Made by a program: the position numbers and the translations under genes. A stretch of DNA of 43,044 nt from a virus. Location of the stretch: positions 1 to 43,044 of the IMG/VR virus record IMGVR_UViG_3300009008_000083; one strand, 5' to 3'. Under the pieces are notes generated by a model. The model was not told the DNA's origin, made no database searches, and was given only the letters and a program-made list of their open reading frames with translations. Below are positions 7,798 through 17,054 of the stretch, piece by piece; the first letter of the stretch is position 1, and each line of letters opens with the position of its first letter.

Positions 7798-8405
7798 CAG
7801 TTCACCTCCCGGTGGGTCACCCGGATGCGATGGAAAGGCTTTGGCTGTCGCTCAACCTCTTCCGCCTCTGGGAAGCCAAGAATGTCACAACGCTTGATCA
7901 GGAACAGGCACTGGGGGCAACCGAGTAGCCGCTCACTCTTACCGCCCCGCCGCTTGTAGGACGCTGGCTTGAGGCACTGGCCCTTACACTTGGGGCACAT
8001 AATGGAGCCGCCATCCAGTTCAGCCTTGGTCGCACGGTACAAACGGTCAGCAGAGGCCCAGTACAAGGCTTTCTTGACCCATCTATCCGCAATCCGTGAG
8101 GCTACCTTGACAGGAGCAACTGGACCTCCGGGTACGGAAACCGAACCTGCACCGCCCGGAACATTGTTGTGATCCTGTGCGGGGGGCCGGTAGTCCTTGG
8201 ACTCGTACCTCTGGAGTTCCTCTACGGGTCTGCGTTCCGATCCGTGCGGCCATTCAACGTCAACCATGCCAATAGCGGGATAGACAGCGACGACCCGCCC
8301 GGTCAAATCTGAATTCCCGCTCTGGAAGGGATACACAATATCCCCCGGAGCGAACTCAGACGCCCGTTGCTGGTAATCGACGTATGCTGCCTTCCGGTCT
8401 GTCAT
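7797..8405 (-). CDS. Unknown head-region protein: SH3/KOW-like domain plus zinc ribbon
   Basis: This 202-residue protein has three parts. Residues about 12-60 (FAPGDIVYPF...LTGRVVAVYPAIGMVDVEW) look like a small SH3/KOW-type beta barrel. Residues about 105-125 contain RIADRWVKKALYWA, a version of a short motif that recurs in other virion genes here. Then CPKCKGQCLKP and GCPQC form a four-cysteine zinc ribbon (about 135-170). The whole suggests a nucleic-acid or protein adaptor carried in the head. It lies between the polyvalent/acidic genes and the protease, and its stop overlaps the protease start. Function is not recognised. Confidence 0.65.
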   Translation of the reverse strand: MTDRKAAYVDYQQRASEFAPGDIVYPFQSGNSDLTGRVVAVYPAIGMVDVEWPHGSERRPVEELQRYESKDYRPPAQDHNNVPGGAGSVSVPGGPVAPVKVASRIADRWVKKALYWASADRLYRATKAELDGGSIMCPKCKGQCLKPASYKRRGGKSERLLGCPQCLFLIKRCDILGFPEAEEVERQPKPFHRIRVTHREVN

Positions 8406-8414
8406 GGAGACCCT

Positions 8415-9011
8415 CTAGGCTGAAAGGTTGAAGCCGTGGCTGGCCTTCTTCTCAGCCGCTACATCTTCGGCCTCACCCTCGGACTCCTCACCCTCGACCT
8501 CTTCATCTTCCTCGCCCTTCTTGGCGAGCTTGGTGACGAGGCCCAGCATCTCGTTCATGCTGGCAACGTGGGGGGTCAAAAGGTCGAGTGCCTCGGCAAG
8601 ACGGTCCTCGGCGGCTTGCTTGCCGGGAGTCGGGTCGTCCCGCTCCTGATCCTCCAGCCCGCCTTCCTCTGCCTTCTCACGAAGTTCCCGGTTCTCCTGC
8701 TGGGAGAAGTGGCCGTCCATGTAGGACTCATCCGGCTCGTCTTCCTGCGGACCGGCCTTCTCTTCGCCAATCTGCTCAGGGTCAAAGCCCGGCTCTTTCA
8801 CAGGGTCATCACCATCAAGAGCTTCCTTGGTCACGGGGTCGATGCCCGCACGCCGCTCAATGTGGTCGCCCAGAAGGTCGCACTTGTGAATGAAATCTGC
8901 CGCCACTCGCTCAGGAATCCCCAGCGTCTCCCGCTCCTCATGGAGCAGCGTCGCCAGCCGGTCCAGCGTCCCGGTAACTTCCAGAGCACCCTTCTTTGTC
9001 AACTGTGTCAT
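8415..9011 (-). CDS. Acidic helical head-region protein, unknown function
   Basis: This 198-residue protein is acidic and predicted largely helical. It ends with a highly charged Glu/Gly/Ser tail and a short basic end containing EKKAS. A near-perfect GAGGAGG site precedes the ATG. No motif is recognised. The charge profile resembles scaffold, internal or core proteins of phage heads, and its place between the polyvalent protein and the protease agrees. It could be a second core component processed by the protease. Confidence 0.6.
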   Translation of the reverse strand: MTQLTKKGALEVTGTLDRLATLLHEERETLGIPERVAADFIHKCDLLGDHIERRAGIDPVTKEALDGDDPVKEPGFDPEQIGEEKAGPQEDEPDESYMDGHFSQQENRELREKAEEGGLEDQERDDPTPGKQAAEDRLAEALDLLTPHVASMNEMLGLVTKLAKKGEEDEEVEGEESEGEAEDVAAEKKASHGFNLSA

Positions 9012-9057
9012 CGTATCGCCTCCTCAAAACTGTCATTGCGGTAGACAGCTAGGGACA

Positions 9058-12000
9058 TCACGTCCTTCGCTCTTTATGGTCCCGATATAGAGAACAAACC
9101 GAAAAAAGTTTCGGCGTACCCCCCGGAAAAAAGAACCTATTTGCCCCCGCAGCCACAAACTTTTCATCCAGAACACCCGGATTTCCCTCTTCTAAAGCAG
9201 TCCTCAACTGAACTATTTTCGGGTGGTTTTCGTCCGTAATCCCGAAATCCTCCTCCATGACCCGCAACATTTCGGCGACCTGAATCAACTGGGCCTGATG
9301 GTCCAGTCCCTTACAGGATTCTTTGTCCTCAGCCTCGGCGAGACATTCATGGAACTTTTGAAGGGCCGATTTGAACTTGGGACTCTTCTTGACCCGCCGA
9401 TGAGCTTCTTCGGCCATCTCAGCGGACTCGGCCACATCCTTGGGAATCGGTAGGTCGCTCCCCTCTGGCACCCCGCCTTTTCTGCGTCCTTCAAACTCAG
9501 CCGTCGCAACAGCGTGCATCGAGGTCATGGTGTTCAGAGAAAGGTCACGCATCAAACCCCGGAGCATCTCACGCTGCCAAGGTTCTGTTAGTTCAGACAT
9601 TGCCTTCTGGATCATGCTCTCCAGTTCGCTGTCGCCACCCGCAAACAAGGTCGTCAGGTCATCATCACTCATCTCATCCATGTAGCCTCTGGCTTTCTCC
9701 CGCCCTGCGGGGCCGTAGAAATCCACGGACAACATGTCGCTGACGTCCTCTTTGTTGTCCTTGACCGTTTTGATCATCGACTTGGTCATCTGACTGGGTT
9801 CGCTAACAAGGGGGTTCCCGTCTATCATTCTGACATCCGGGTCGTCGTCCGCCGCTACGGACGCCAGCCACAAACCCTCCAACATCCGGGTCATCTGCTC
9901 ACGCTCGGCAGAATCCTCCGGCATATTGGTCAACTGTTCACTCGTCCGGTGAAAAGCCTCACGTCGGAGGTCAGAATCCAACTTGGAGAAATGCTCAAAT
10001 GCCTTCTTACCCCTTTCGTTCAGGGCATCTGAATCTTCCTTGCCTCCTGACAGGGGCAACACCTCGGTAGGGTTCGCCAGCACTTGGTGTGCAAAGGCAA
10101 GTTCGGCTGCCGATTCGCCGAACGATTCGGCGGACTGTCCCGGACGCTTGGCTCGGTTAGAGGCCGAGGACACCTCGTCTACCAGTTCCTCCGAAATGCC
10201 GGACAAAGAACGTCCCTTCAGTGATTTCCATTTGGAATGATATGCCTTGGCTGCTGCCTCTTGTGCGGTGTCGTTGTACTTGTCGTATTTGGAGGCAAGG
10301 GAGTCATCGGCTGCCTCTTGTGCGGTGTCGTTGTACTTGTCGTATTTGGAGGCAAGGGAGTCATCGGCACCCTCTAGAAACCCGTGTAGCTGGGTCACCG
10401 GAGGTTTTGATTCTGGGGGTTTGACCCCGGAACCCGATGACTCGTCCGGCTTCTGGGGCTTCTGGGGCTTCTCTTTCGTGTCTTGAGGCTTATCCGGCTT
10501 GTCCGGCTCTTCACCCTGACCTTTTGCAAACTCCTGCGCCTTCCCCTGATCCTTAAAGGTATGGGTGTTGCCCGCTGGGTTCATGCCTACCCAGCCCTTG
10601 TCAGTCTCCCAGACGTCTCCGGGCTTGTGTTCCGCTGCGAGTTTCCGCAACCAACGGGCCGCAACCCGCTTGTAGTTCTTGGACAGGTCTTTGTCCTTGT
10701 CCGCACCCTCGGTTTTCACATCAGGATCGTCGGGCTGCACTCTGTTCCGGCGGAGGTCTTGACGGGGAGGCTTCAACTTCGGTGCCGGGCGCACCATTCG
10801 CTCAGCTTCCTCGTCCTCTTTCTCTGCCGGGGTCTTGGTTGCCCACTTCTCGATACCGTCCGGGTCACGGCGTCCCCGCAATCGCTGTAGTCGTATAGCC
10901 GGACGAAGTTTCTCTTCCAGTGCCGTCAGGAACCCATCCGGGTGGTAACGCCCCTCTTTGGCTTTCTCAAATGCTCCAATAACGTCACGGGGATGGGGTT
11001 CTGGCACCGGAGTACCATGCTCACACCGGCAACCCTTACGAGGTGGGTTGGCGTCTTCACCCATCAAGACATGAACAGAGTGCTCATCACACCAGACCCA
11101 CTCATGCCCATTGGGACAGGAAAAACGGCTGGGCATCCCCCGTGTCTGCATCGAGTACCATTGACCGCACACGGGGCAATAACGATAGGGGTTGTCGTAC
11201 AAGCTCAGCGATTGCTGGAGACGCTCCTGATAGTATCCTTCGGGGGTGCCGTCCCAGTTGCTCGGTACCAACGTACCCTTGTAGGTCGTGGAGGCTTTCT
11301 TCTGACCCTTGGGCGTCGTCCCGTTGTGGGTGAACTGATCCTCCAACCCCGGCACAAGGTACTGAGACCGCAACGTCGCTGGCTCATGCCCTACCGTATC
11401 CGCAACCGCTTCAAGAGCCTTCTTGAACTCGGCCTTCAGAATCTTGTCCTTCTCCTTACGTGCGTGCAGGAGCTTCGGACCCTTAGCCCGTTCTTTCTTG
11501 AGAGCTTCTCTCATCTCCCGGTTCGCATGGAACCCCCGGATGTCCTTGGCTGTAATGTCATAGGGTTTGAGGTAGGTGTTGATGTCCGAGGCACTCACAT
11601 CCTCAAACACCTCGTCGTCTGCCCCCTTGCCCTTCAAAGCCTTCTTGAGAGCCGATACCAGTTTCTTATCCGTGACCTTCTTGTCGTGCTTGACGCCCGA
11701 TTTCCCTACGTACTTGAAGGTAACGCTGTTCCCGGAGAAGGTGATGTGCTTCTTGAGCCACCCAGTGACCCCGTAGTGCCCCTTTGAGGCGGACTCGTCA
11801 TTCCCTACCCGCTCGTAGGTTTCGTTGATTAGAGCTACCGCCAAGGCCGTCTGACGGGTCTTTCCATCCTCGGCCTTGAGGTCTTTCCCAACTTGGGTTT
11901 TCAGCTTGGGGAATTGGTCATCGAGTCGGTCGAGTCGCCGGGCCTTCTCCCGGTTGCGATGTTGGACCTGACCTTCGGTGTACTCGTAGACGGTCATCTC

Positions 12001-15000
12001 GCCGCCGTCCTGCTTCTTGACCGTCTTTTTGTCCTTGTACTTGCCCGCTGCACTTTTCAACCAACGGGCCGCAACCCTTTCGGAACTGGACTCCTCTACC
12101 GGACTGCCTCCGGTAAGTAGGGGGAAAGAATCGACCGGAATCTTCCACTCGCCCACTTCGGACCCGTCATCCCGCTTGATGTTGACGGCCATGTACTCGA
12201 CGGCCTTCTTCATATACCGGCGGGCAACCCGGTTGATAGCGGCACGCTTGCCCCATCTCTCTTCAAAGTGGTCTACATGATCACCCTTGAGCTTCTTCAT
12301 GGCGTACAGACCCAGAGCCTCACAGAAGTGCTCCTCCCAGTTCGTTGATGAATAAGGGGTTGGGAACTGACGTAGCTTCTGTATCTTCTTGCTCTTCTGC
12401 ATCTCAAACTGACGCAGATCGGCGACCGGGTAGGTCATGGGATGCAGCACCCCATTCTTGTCCTCGACATCAAAGTAGTACAGGCCGCCCTTGATCTCTT
12501 TGATGATAGGTCGGTATCCACGCTTGGTTCCTCGGTACAGAACGGGAAGTTTGTCCCCCACACTGGGGAGCTTTACGGAGTCGTCCTCCAACGCAACGTC
12601 TTTGCCGGACAGCCAATTGTGATACATCATCCAATTGGATTTGTCCGGGCCTCGGGCGAACTTGTCCAAGTAACGGTGTCCCAATTCGTGAACAAGAGCG
12701 ACGGCATCATCCCAGCTTCCATCTGATCGCCGGATGTAGATGTCATCTTCAGCACGGTAATACCACGCCACCGTCTTGGATTTCTGGATGCGGGCAACGA
12801 TGTAGATGTCCCCGTACAAGACCTTCTTGATCCCGGCGGGAATTTGGAGTCTCTTTATGGCAGCCGTGGCTTTCTTGATGATTGCCTTGACCTTATCCAG
12901 ATCACTGCCTTCCAACCCGATAGTGTTGTGAACGGTGAACGGACCCAACTTGAACTTCTCATCCCCTTCCGTCTTGTCGGGCCACTCATCACTCTTAAAC
13001 CGGAGCAGCCGAATTAATGCGCCGTTCTTTTCATACCACTTCAGAATGTCACGGGGCTTCCGGCGGGCACTCATGAACAGTCGTGAGGCTTTCTCAAACG
13101 CCTTGCGATCCTTCGCTGGGACACTCTTTTGATCCAAAATCGACCGAGCCAGTTCCCGCCCGCTCCTGATCAGGCCGTGCCACGCCCCCTCTAGGAACCA
13201 AGCATGTGTCCGAGGGTTATCCTCATCCCATCCCGGTTGAGACCGACCATAACTGAGGTCGTCACTGAAACCCTGTGCTGCATCGACGAATTGTCTGAAG
13301 TAGTACATGAAGCTCTTTGGCATCGCCATAGCTTCTTTGTCGGCTTCGGCCCGGCCCTTGTCATACCGAATCTTGAAGAGCTTGAGTTCCTTATCCTGCT
13401 TCCGGCCTTTGGGGTTCGGCTCAATGACCACGATGGGGTCACCGCTCTTCTCGTCCTTCTTGAACTCCTTGATCAACCCCCGCTTGTTCTTGTACTTGCC
13501 GTACAAAACCGGGTCGCCCTCATTCAAGGAAAAGGTCTCGGCTTCCGTCCCGGTTGCTGCTTTGCTCATCTGTTGTTTCACACGGGACTGCCATCGGGCA
13601 GGGCGGACCAACAGTGTTGGGTCATCCAACAGAACCTTACGGGCACGGGTAGTAATCTCTTGGATTTCCTTGCCCTTGAGTCCGAACTCCTTGATCAAGG
13701 CACCCATATCCAGACTCTTGCCCGGCTGGGACAAGAGAGCAACGAAAGATGCTGCCTCGGATGCGCTCATCTGCACCGTCAGTTCCCGGACCCGTTTGAG
13801 TTGGGGTCCATTCAGGAATGACAGTCGCTTACCAGAGGGCATCCCCAGATCCATGAGATCGAAAAGGAACTGTACGTCCGCCTTCTTGTCCGCCCAGTTC
13901 GCCAGTGCCTTCTGAAAGTTCCTGTCCGTCCGGGCAATCTCCTTCAACACATCGAGGAGTCCCAGCTTCTTCATCTCCAGCAATGCCTTCTTGCCCGTTC
14001 CTGCTTCGTAGAAGGTCTCAATCAGCATGTTGGACAAGTGACTGGAGGGGACATTCTTGAGCTTCTGTGCGTTCTTGAGGATGCTGGCCTTGACCTGTGA
14101 GTCAATCTTGAACCCGTACTTGATGAGGAACTTGATTGCCCGGATCATCCGGCTGGGATCATCTGAGAAGGTCTTGTCCGGGCTAGAGGGGCACCGCATC
14201 CAACCATCTTGAAGGTCACTGCGCCCGCACCCCGTCAGATCCAGAATCTCAGCCTTGTCAGGTCCATTCGCTAGATCATGAAGCCGCCACAGCAATGTGT
14301 TGAAGGTGAACTCTCGGCGGTTGATGTCCTCTTCGATGGTCGCCGGGGCTACCGTGTGGGGCTTGTACCCCTTTCCGGCCTCACCACCGTAAGATTCCTT
14401 CCGGGCGTTAGCAATCTCAATGACCTCGCCCTTGAGGGACTCGCCATCCAACACCCATTCACCCTTCACCGTGAGGATCGCAACACCGTACTGATTCGTC
14501 ACCAGACTCGTTTGAACTGGGATTGCCTTCTGGACCTTCTTGGCGAACCAGTCAGAACCTCTACCGTTCAAGGCCACCGAATCGATGACGACGTCGATAT
14601 CTTTGATAGGCTGATCGATAAGGAAGTTGCGTACCGCTCCGCCTACAACATAGACATGCTTGCCAACCCCTGATCTCTGGGCCACCCCGGACAGGAACTT
14701 CATCAAGGACACAGACTGCTGATGCTTTGAGGCATCAAGGTGACGCCGTGCAGTCCGTCCGGCCTTATTGAAGGGAATGATATGTAAACGGGGGAGACCC
14801 CAAACTTCCATCCCGTCAAAGGTCCAATCGACTACCGGGACATCATCCACATAGACGGAACCAACACCATCCATGTAGGAAAGAGTCGTATGGGGTTTGT
14901 AGACCAACGGGAAGCTGTCATCGACCTGAAAATCGTTTGAAATCAGTGCATCCCGGACCTTCCACCGGAGGGATGCCAAATCCCGGTCAAATCTCAGGGG

Positions 15001-15312
15001 CAGATACGCCACCCTGCGGTCTTTGTCCGGCTGGGGGAAATAGTCGACCGGCCCGGTGACACCCCGGACTGGAGCCTTGAACTCCATGAAGGTGTCCTCC
15101 AGTATCTGAAGGAACTCGGACTCTCGCTCTTTCGCCACGTCGCCGACATATAAGAAGGTGACATGACACGGGCTATTGTCCTCTGGTGCTCTGGACGGGA
15201 ACCCTTCGCATTGGTCCTCTGGCAGGGGGATAAACAGGCCAACACCTGTTCTATCACCGGTCTTCTTGCCGTCCTCTGCACTACCAAATCTGACTGTAGG
15301 TTGTCTGATCAT
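9058..15312 (-). CDS. Giant polyvalent protein: 2H phosphoesterase, CCA-type nucleotidyltransferase, HELGH metallopeptidase and topoisomerase IB
   Basis: This protein of about 2084 residues combines several enzymes. Residues 15-180 form a 2H phosphoesterase (2'-5' ligase-like) with HVTF (50-53) and HTTL (141-144). Residues about 220-470 match a poly(A)/CCA-adding nucleotidyltransferase, with GGAVRNFL (224) and the metal-binding DIDVVID (238-244). An SH3-like segment follows near 595-650. HELGH (875-879) marks a zinc metallopeptidase. Residues about 1080-1330 are a type IB topoisomerase with ERVGN (Arg1168), KDIRGFHANR (1256-1265) and the nucleophile in SQYLVPG (Tyr1318). A zinc-rich segment (about 1379-1431), a Pro/Lys-rich linker, a perfect 19-residue tandem repeat and a helical tail complete it. 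ATG 15312 is chosen for its GAGG site; ATG 15336 is possible but lacks one. Between portal and protease, it is probably packaged and injected. Confidence 0.85.
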   Translation of the reverse strand: MIRQPTVRFGSAEDGKKTGDRTGVGLFIPLPEDQCEGFPSRAPEDNSPCHVTFLYVGDVAKERESEFLQILEDTFMEFKAPVRGVTGPVDYFPQPDKDRRVAYLPLRFDRDLASLRWKVRDALISNDFQVDDSFPLVYKPHTTLSYMDGVGSVYVDDVPVVDWTFDGMEVWGLPRLHIIPFNKAGRTARRHLDASKHQQSVSLMKFLSGVAQRSGVGKHVYVVGGAVRNFLIDQPIKDIDVVIDSVALNGRGSDWFAKKVQKAIPVQTSLVTNQYGVAILTVKGEWVLDGESLKGEVIEIANARKESYGGEAGKGYKPHTVAPATIEEDINRREFTFNTLLWRLHDLANGPDKAEILDLTGCGRSDLQDGWMRCPSSPDKTFSDDPSRMIRAIKFLIKYGFKIDSQVKASILKNAQKLKNVPSSHLSNMLIETFYEAGTGKKALLEMKKLGLLDVLKEIARTDRNFQKALANWADKKADVQFLFDLMDLGMPSGKRLSFLNGPQLKRVRELTVQMSASEAASFVALLSQPGKSLDMGALIKEFGLKGKEIQEITTRARKVLLDDPTLLVRPARWQSRVKQQMSKAATGTEAETFSLNEGDPVLYGKYKNKRGLIKEFKKDEKSGDPIVVIEPNPKGRKQDKELKLFKIRYDKGRAEADKEAMAMPKSFMYYFRQFVDAAQGFSDDLSYGRSQPGWDEDNPRTHAWFLEGAWHGLIRSGRELARSILDQKSVPAKDRKAFEKASRLFMSARRKPRDILKWYEKNGALIRLLRFKSDEWPDKTEGDEKFKLGPFTVHNTIGLEGSDLDKVKAIIKKATAAIKRLQIPAGIKKVLYGDIYIVARIQKSKTVAWYYRAEDDIYIRRSDGSWDDAVALVHELGHRYLDKFARGPDKSNWMMYHNWLSGKDVALEDDSVKLPSVGDKLPVLYRGTKRGYRPIIKEIKGGLYYFDVEDKNGVLHPMTYPVADLRQFEMQKSKKIQKLRQFPTPYSSTNWEEHFCEALGLYAMKKLKGDHVDHFEERWGKRAAINRVARRYMKKAVEYMAVNIKRDDGSEVGEWKIPVDSFPLLTGGSPVEESSSERVAARWLKSAAGKYKDKKTVKKQDGGEMTVYEYTEGQVQHRNREKARRLDRLDDQFPKLKTQVGKDLKAEDGKTRQTALAVALINETYERVGNDESASKGHYGVTGWLKKHITFSGNSVTFKYVGKSGVKHDKKVTDKKLVSALKKALKGKGADDEVFEDVSASDINTYLKPYDITAKDIRGFHANREMREALKKERAKGPKLLHARKEKDKILKAEFKKALEAVADTVGHEPATLRSQYLVPGLEDQFTHNGTTPKGQKKASTTYKGTLVPSNWDGTPEGYYQERLQQSLSLYDNPYRYCPVCGQWYSMQTRGMPSRFSCPNGHEWVWCDEHSVHVLMGEDANPPRKGCRCEHGTPVPEPHPRDVIGAFEKAKEGRYHPDGFLTALEEKLRPAIRLQRLRGRRDPDGIEKWATKTPAEKEDEEAERMVRPAPKLKPPRQDLRRNRVQPDDPDVKTEGADKDKDLSKNYKRVAARWLRKLAAEHKPGDVWETDKGWVGMNPAGNTHTFKDQGKAQEFAKGQGEEPDKPDKPQDTKEKPQKPQKPDESSGSGVKPPESKPPVTQLHGFLEGADDSLASKYDKYNDTAQEAADDSLASKYDKYNDTAQEAAAKAYHSKWKSLKGRSLSGISEELVDEVSSASNRAKRPGQSAESFGESAAELAFAHQVLANPTEVLPLSGGKEDSDALNERGKKAFEHFSKLDSDLRREAFHRTSEQLTNMPEDSAEREQMTRMLEGLWLASVAADDDPDVRMIDGNPLVSEPSQMTKSMIKTVKDNKEDVSDMLSVDFYGPAGREKARGYMDEMSDDDLTTLFAGGDSELESMIQKAMSELTEPWQREMLRGLMRDLSLNTMTSMHAVATAEFEGRRKGGVPEGSDLPIPKDVAESAEMAEEAHRRVKKSPKFKSALQKFHECLAEAEDKESCKGLDHQAQLIQVAEMLRVMEEDFGITDENHPKIVQLRTALEEGNPGVLDEKFVAAGANRFFFPGGTPKLFSVCSLYRDHKERRT
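10253..10366 (-). repeat. Perfect 57-bp tandem duplication inside the polyvalent gene
   Basis: Two directly adjacent, identical 57-bp units (10253-10309 and 10310-10366) encode two identical 19-residue copies starting ADDSLASKYDKY. Identity at every third-codon position implies a recent duplication or ongoing homogenisation. The unit is in frame, so it only lengthens the protein. Copy number may vary between isolates. Confidence 0.97.
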
Positions 15313-15347
15313 GCCCAATCCTCGTACACTGGGCATATTCAATAGGC

Positions 15348-17051
15348 TTAGAACCGACCCCCGCCTTCCTCAGTGGGCTTCTCGTAATCAACACCCAAAG
15401 CATCGGCGAGTTTCTGCATCAGTTCAGGGGAGCCCTCTACCAGTGCATCGGCTGCCCGACCGTAGAGGGACCGGAGAAGCTCATTGAACGTAGCGTCGTT
15501 AAGGGTGAACAGGTCACGCTTCAACTTGTCCTTGGTGACAACCGGATCGATGTTGAGGAGGTCCAGAATCACATCGATGTCCAACGACCCCTTCTGGTAC
15601 AGGTTGAACAGGGCATCGAACGTGTCGCTGTTGTCCCGGAGTGCCAGACGGGTAAAGGACAAGCCCGGAACGATGACCTGCATGTTCCCGTCTTCATCCT
15701 CTTCAACAAACCCCATCCGGCGGCACATAGGACGGAAGAAATACTCCTCAACCAAATCCTGAAGTGCCTCACGCAGAAGCATGAATCGTGTGTTGATGAC
15801 CTCCAAATGGATGCGGTCACCGGAATAACTGGATTCACCGGACAAGAGGCTCTCGGTAACACCCAGACCGGCATACAACTGGCGGTCGGTCATATCGAAA
15901 ACCCATGACCAATCCGGCAGCCGCTGATCCGCCCCCATCTCCTCCCAGTTCACTTGGAAGTTCGTAATGATCGAGTAGTCGGGGTCTTGCAATGCAAGGT
16001 CCACCTGCTCCCGCAACTCCTCGGTCTGCTCATCATTCATGTGCTCGGCAAAGATCAAACGGAAAGGAGTCATGTGCCGAGAAGCAATCGATGTCAGTGA
16101 CTGACGGACCTTATCCCGGAAGATCAAGGTCCGCAAACACCGTTGGAGGATGGATTTCCCGTGCTCTTCGTAGTCCGACCGCTTCCGTTCCATCACATGG
16201 ATAAAGGAACCGGCATCGGGATCGGTGTTCAGGTTCAGGTTCTCACCATTCAGGATAGCCTCTACAATCTCTTGAGGCATACCCCCAACGACACGCTGAG
16301 CATGGGGATCACCCTGCTGGGCTTTGTCTACAACCGCTCGCTGCTTGCTGTCGGGTACGAACTGGATGAGCTTTTCATCGGTGAAAGCAAAACTCTCACT
16401 CTTCACCTGCTCAGGGGGCAACACTCGTACCGCAGTCCACCCCTTGTAGTTCTTCTTGAGCCACGCCACCTCACGTTCATCAGCGTCCTCATACTCTTCC
16501 CAGCGTTCTGCCAGCGTCCCGTCCGCCTTGACCTCCCGGACCAACTCGGCTCTCACAGTGTTCGGCATCTCCGGGTTGGTATCCTCACAGAAGATGTTGA
16601 CCACCCCTAGAAGGTTGTACTCATGGGTGATGGAGATCATCCTCTGGAGTAACTTGATCTTCTTGGCCCACCGTTCACAGAATCTCAGGGACCGTTCCGC
16701 CAGATCCCTGTTCTTTGCTTCGGGCATTCTCAACCGAATCTTGGACAGAGGTAACTCGGTTGTCAGATCAACGGCTTGTCCAACAAAGGGCTCATGGTCG
16801 TAGAAGAATCGATAAAAGTTGAGCTTTTCAGCCTGACTCTGCGGCAGTTCAAGGAAATCGGTAGACAGTTCGGGACTATAGAAGTTGCCCCCAGAACCCA
16901 TCACGGAACCACCGGCAGCCGGGAACCCCGTTGCTACCTTTGACCGCATTGCGGAAGTGATAATCTTCCCCGGCTTTCCCGTCTGAACCCCTTTACGAGT
17001 TGGTATGTCCCGGACCTCAACGGTGTGCTCCGGGTTGTTCTTCTTAGCCAT
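15348..17051 (-). CDS. Portal protein
   Basis: This 567-residue protein is the likely dodecameric portal at the DNA-packaging vertex. It has the length and layout of portal proteins: a flexible N-terminus, the opening YRFFYDHEPFVGQAVDLTTEL, a central alpha/beta wing, and the segment MTDRQLYAGLGVTESLLSG followed by a long helix (HLEVINTRFMLLREALQDLVE), which matches the late stem/clip region of phage portals. The C-terminus is acidic. It lies between the large terminase (with two small genes between) and the polyvalent/protease block, the standard packaging order. The ATG follows a G-rich site (GGGGGG). Family assignment is by pattern and synteny. Confidence 0.85.
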   Translation of the reverse strand: MAKKNNPEHTVEVRDIPTRKGVQTGKPGKIITSAMRSKVATGFPAAGGSVMGSGGNFYSPELSTDFLELPQSQAEKLNFYRFFYDHEPFVGQAVDLTTELPLSKIRLRMPEAKNRDLAERSLRFCERWAKKIKLLQRMISITHEYNLLGVVNIFCEDTNPEMPNTVRAELVREVKADGTLAERWEEYEDADEREVAWLKKNYKGWTAVRVLPPEQVKSESFAFTDEKLIQFVPDSKQRAVVDKAQQGDPHAQRVVGGMPQEIVEAILNGENLNLNTDPDAGSFIHVMERKRSDYEEHGKSILQRCLRTLIFRDKVRQSLTSIASRHMTPFRLIFAEHMNDEQTEELREQVDLALQDPDYSIITNFQVNWEEMGADQRLPDWSWVFDMTDRQLYAGLGVTESLLSGESSYSGDRIHLEVINTRFMLLREALQDLVEEYFFRPMCRRMGFVEEDEDGNMQVIVPGLSFTRLALRDNSDTFDALFNLYQKGSLDIDVILDLLNIDPVVTKDKLKRDLFTLNDATFNELLRSLYGRAADALVEGSPELMQKLADALGVDYEKPTEEGGGRF

Positions 17052-17054
17052 CTG

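Noticed and set aside
10253-10366. CRISPR array
   Set aside because: The two 57-bp copies are directly adjacent with no spacers and are in frame within a gene. No other spaced direct repeats were seen.
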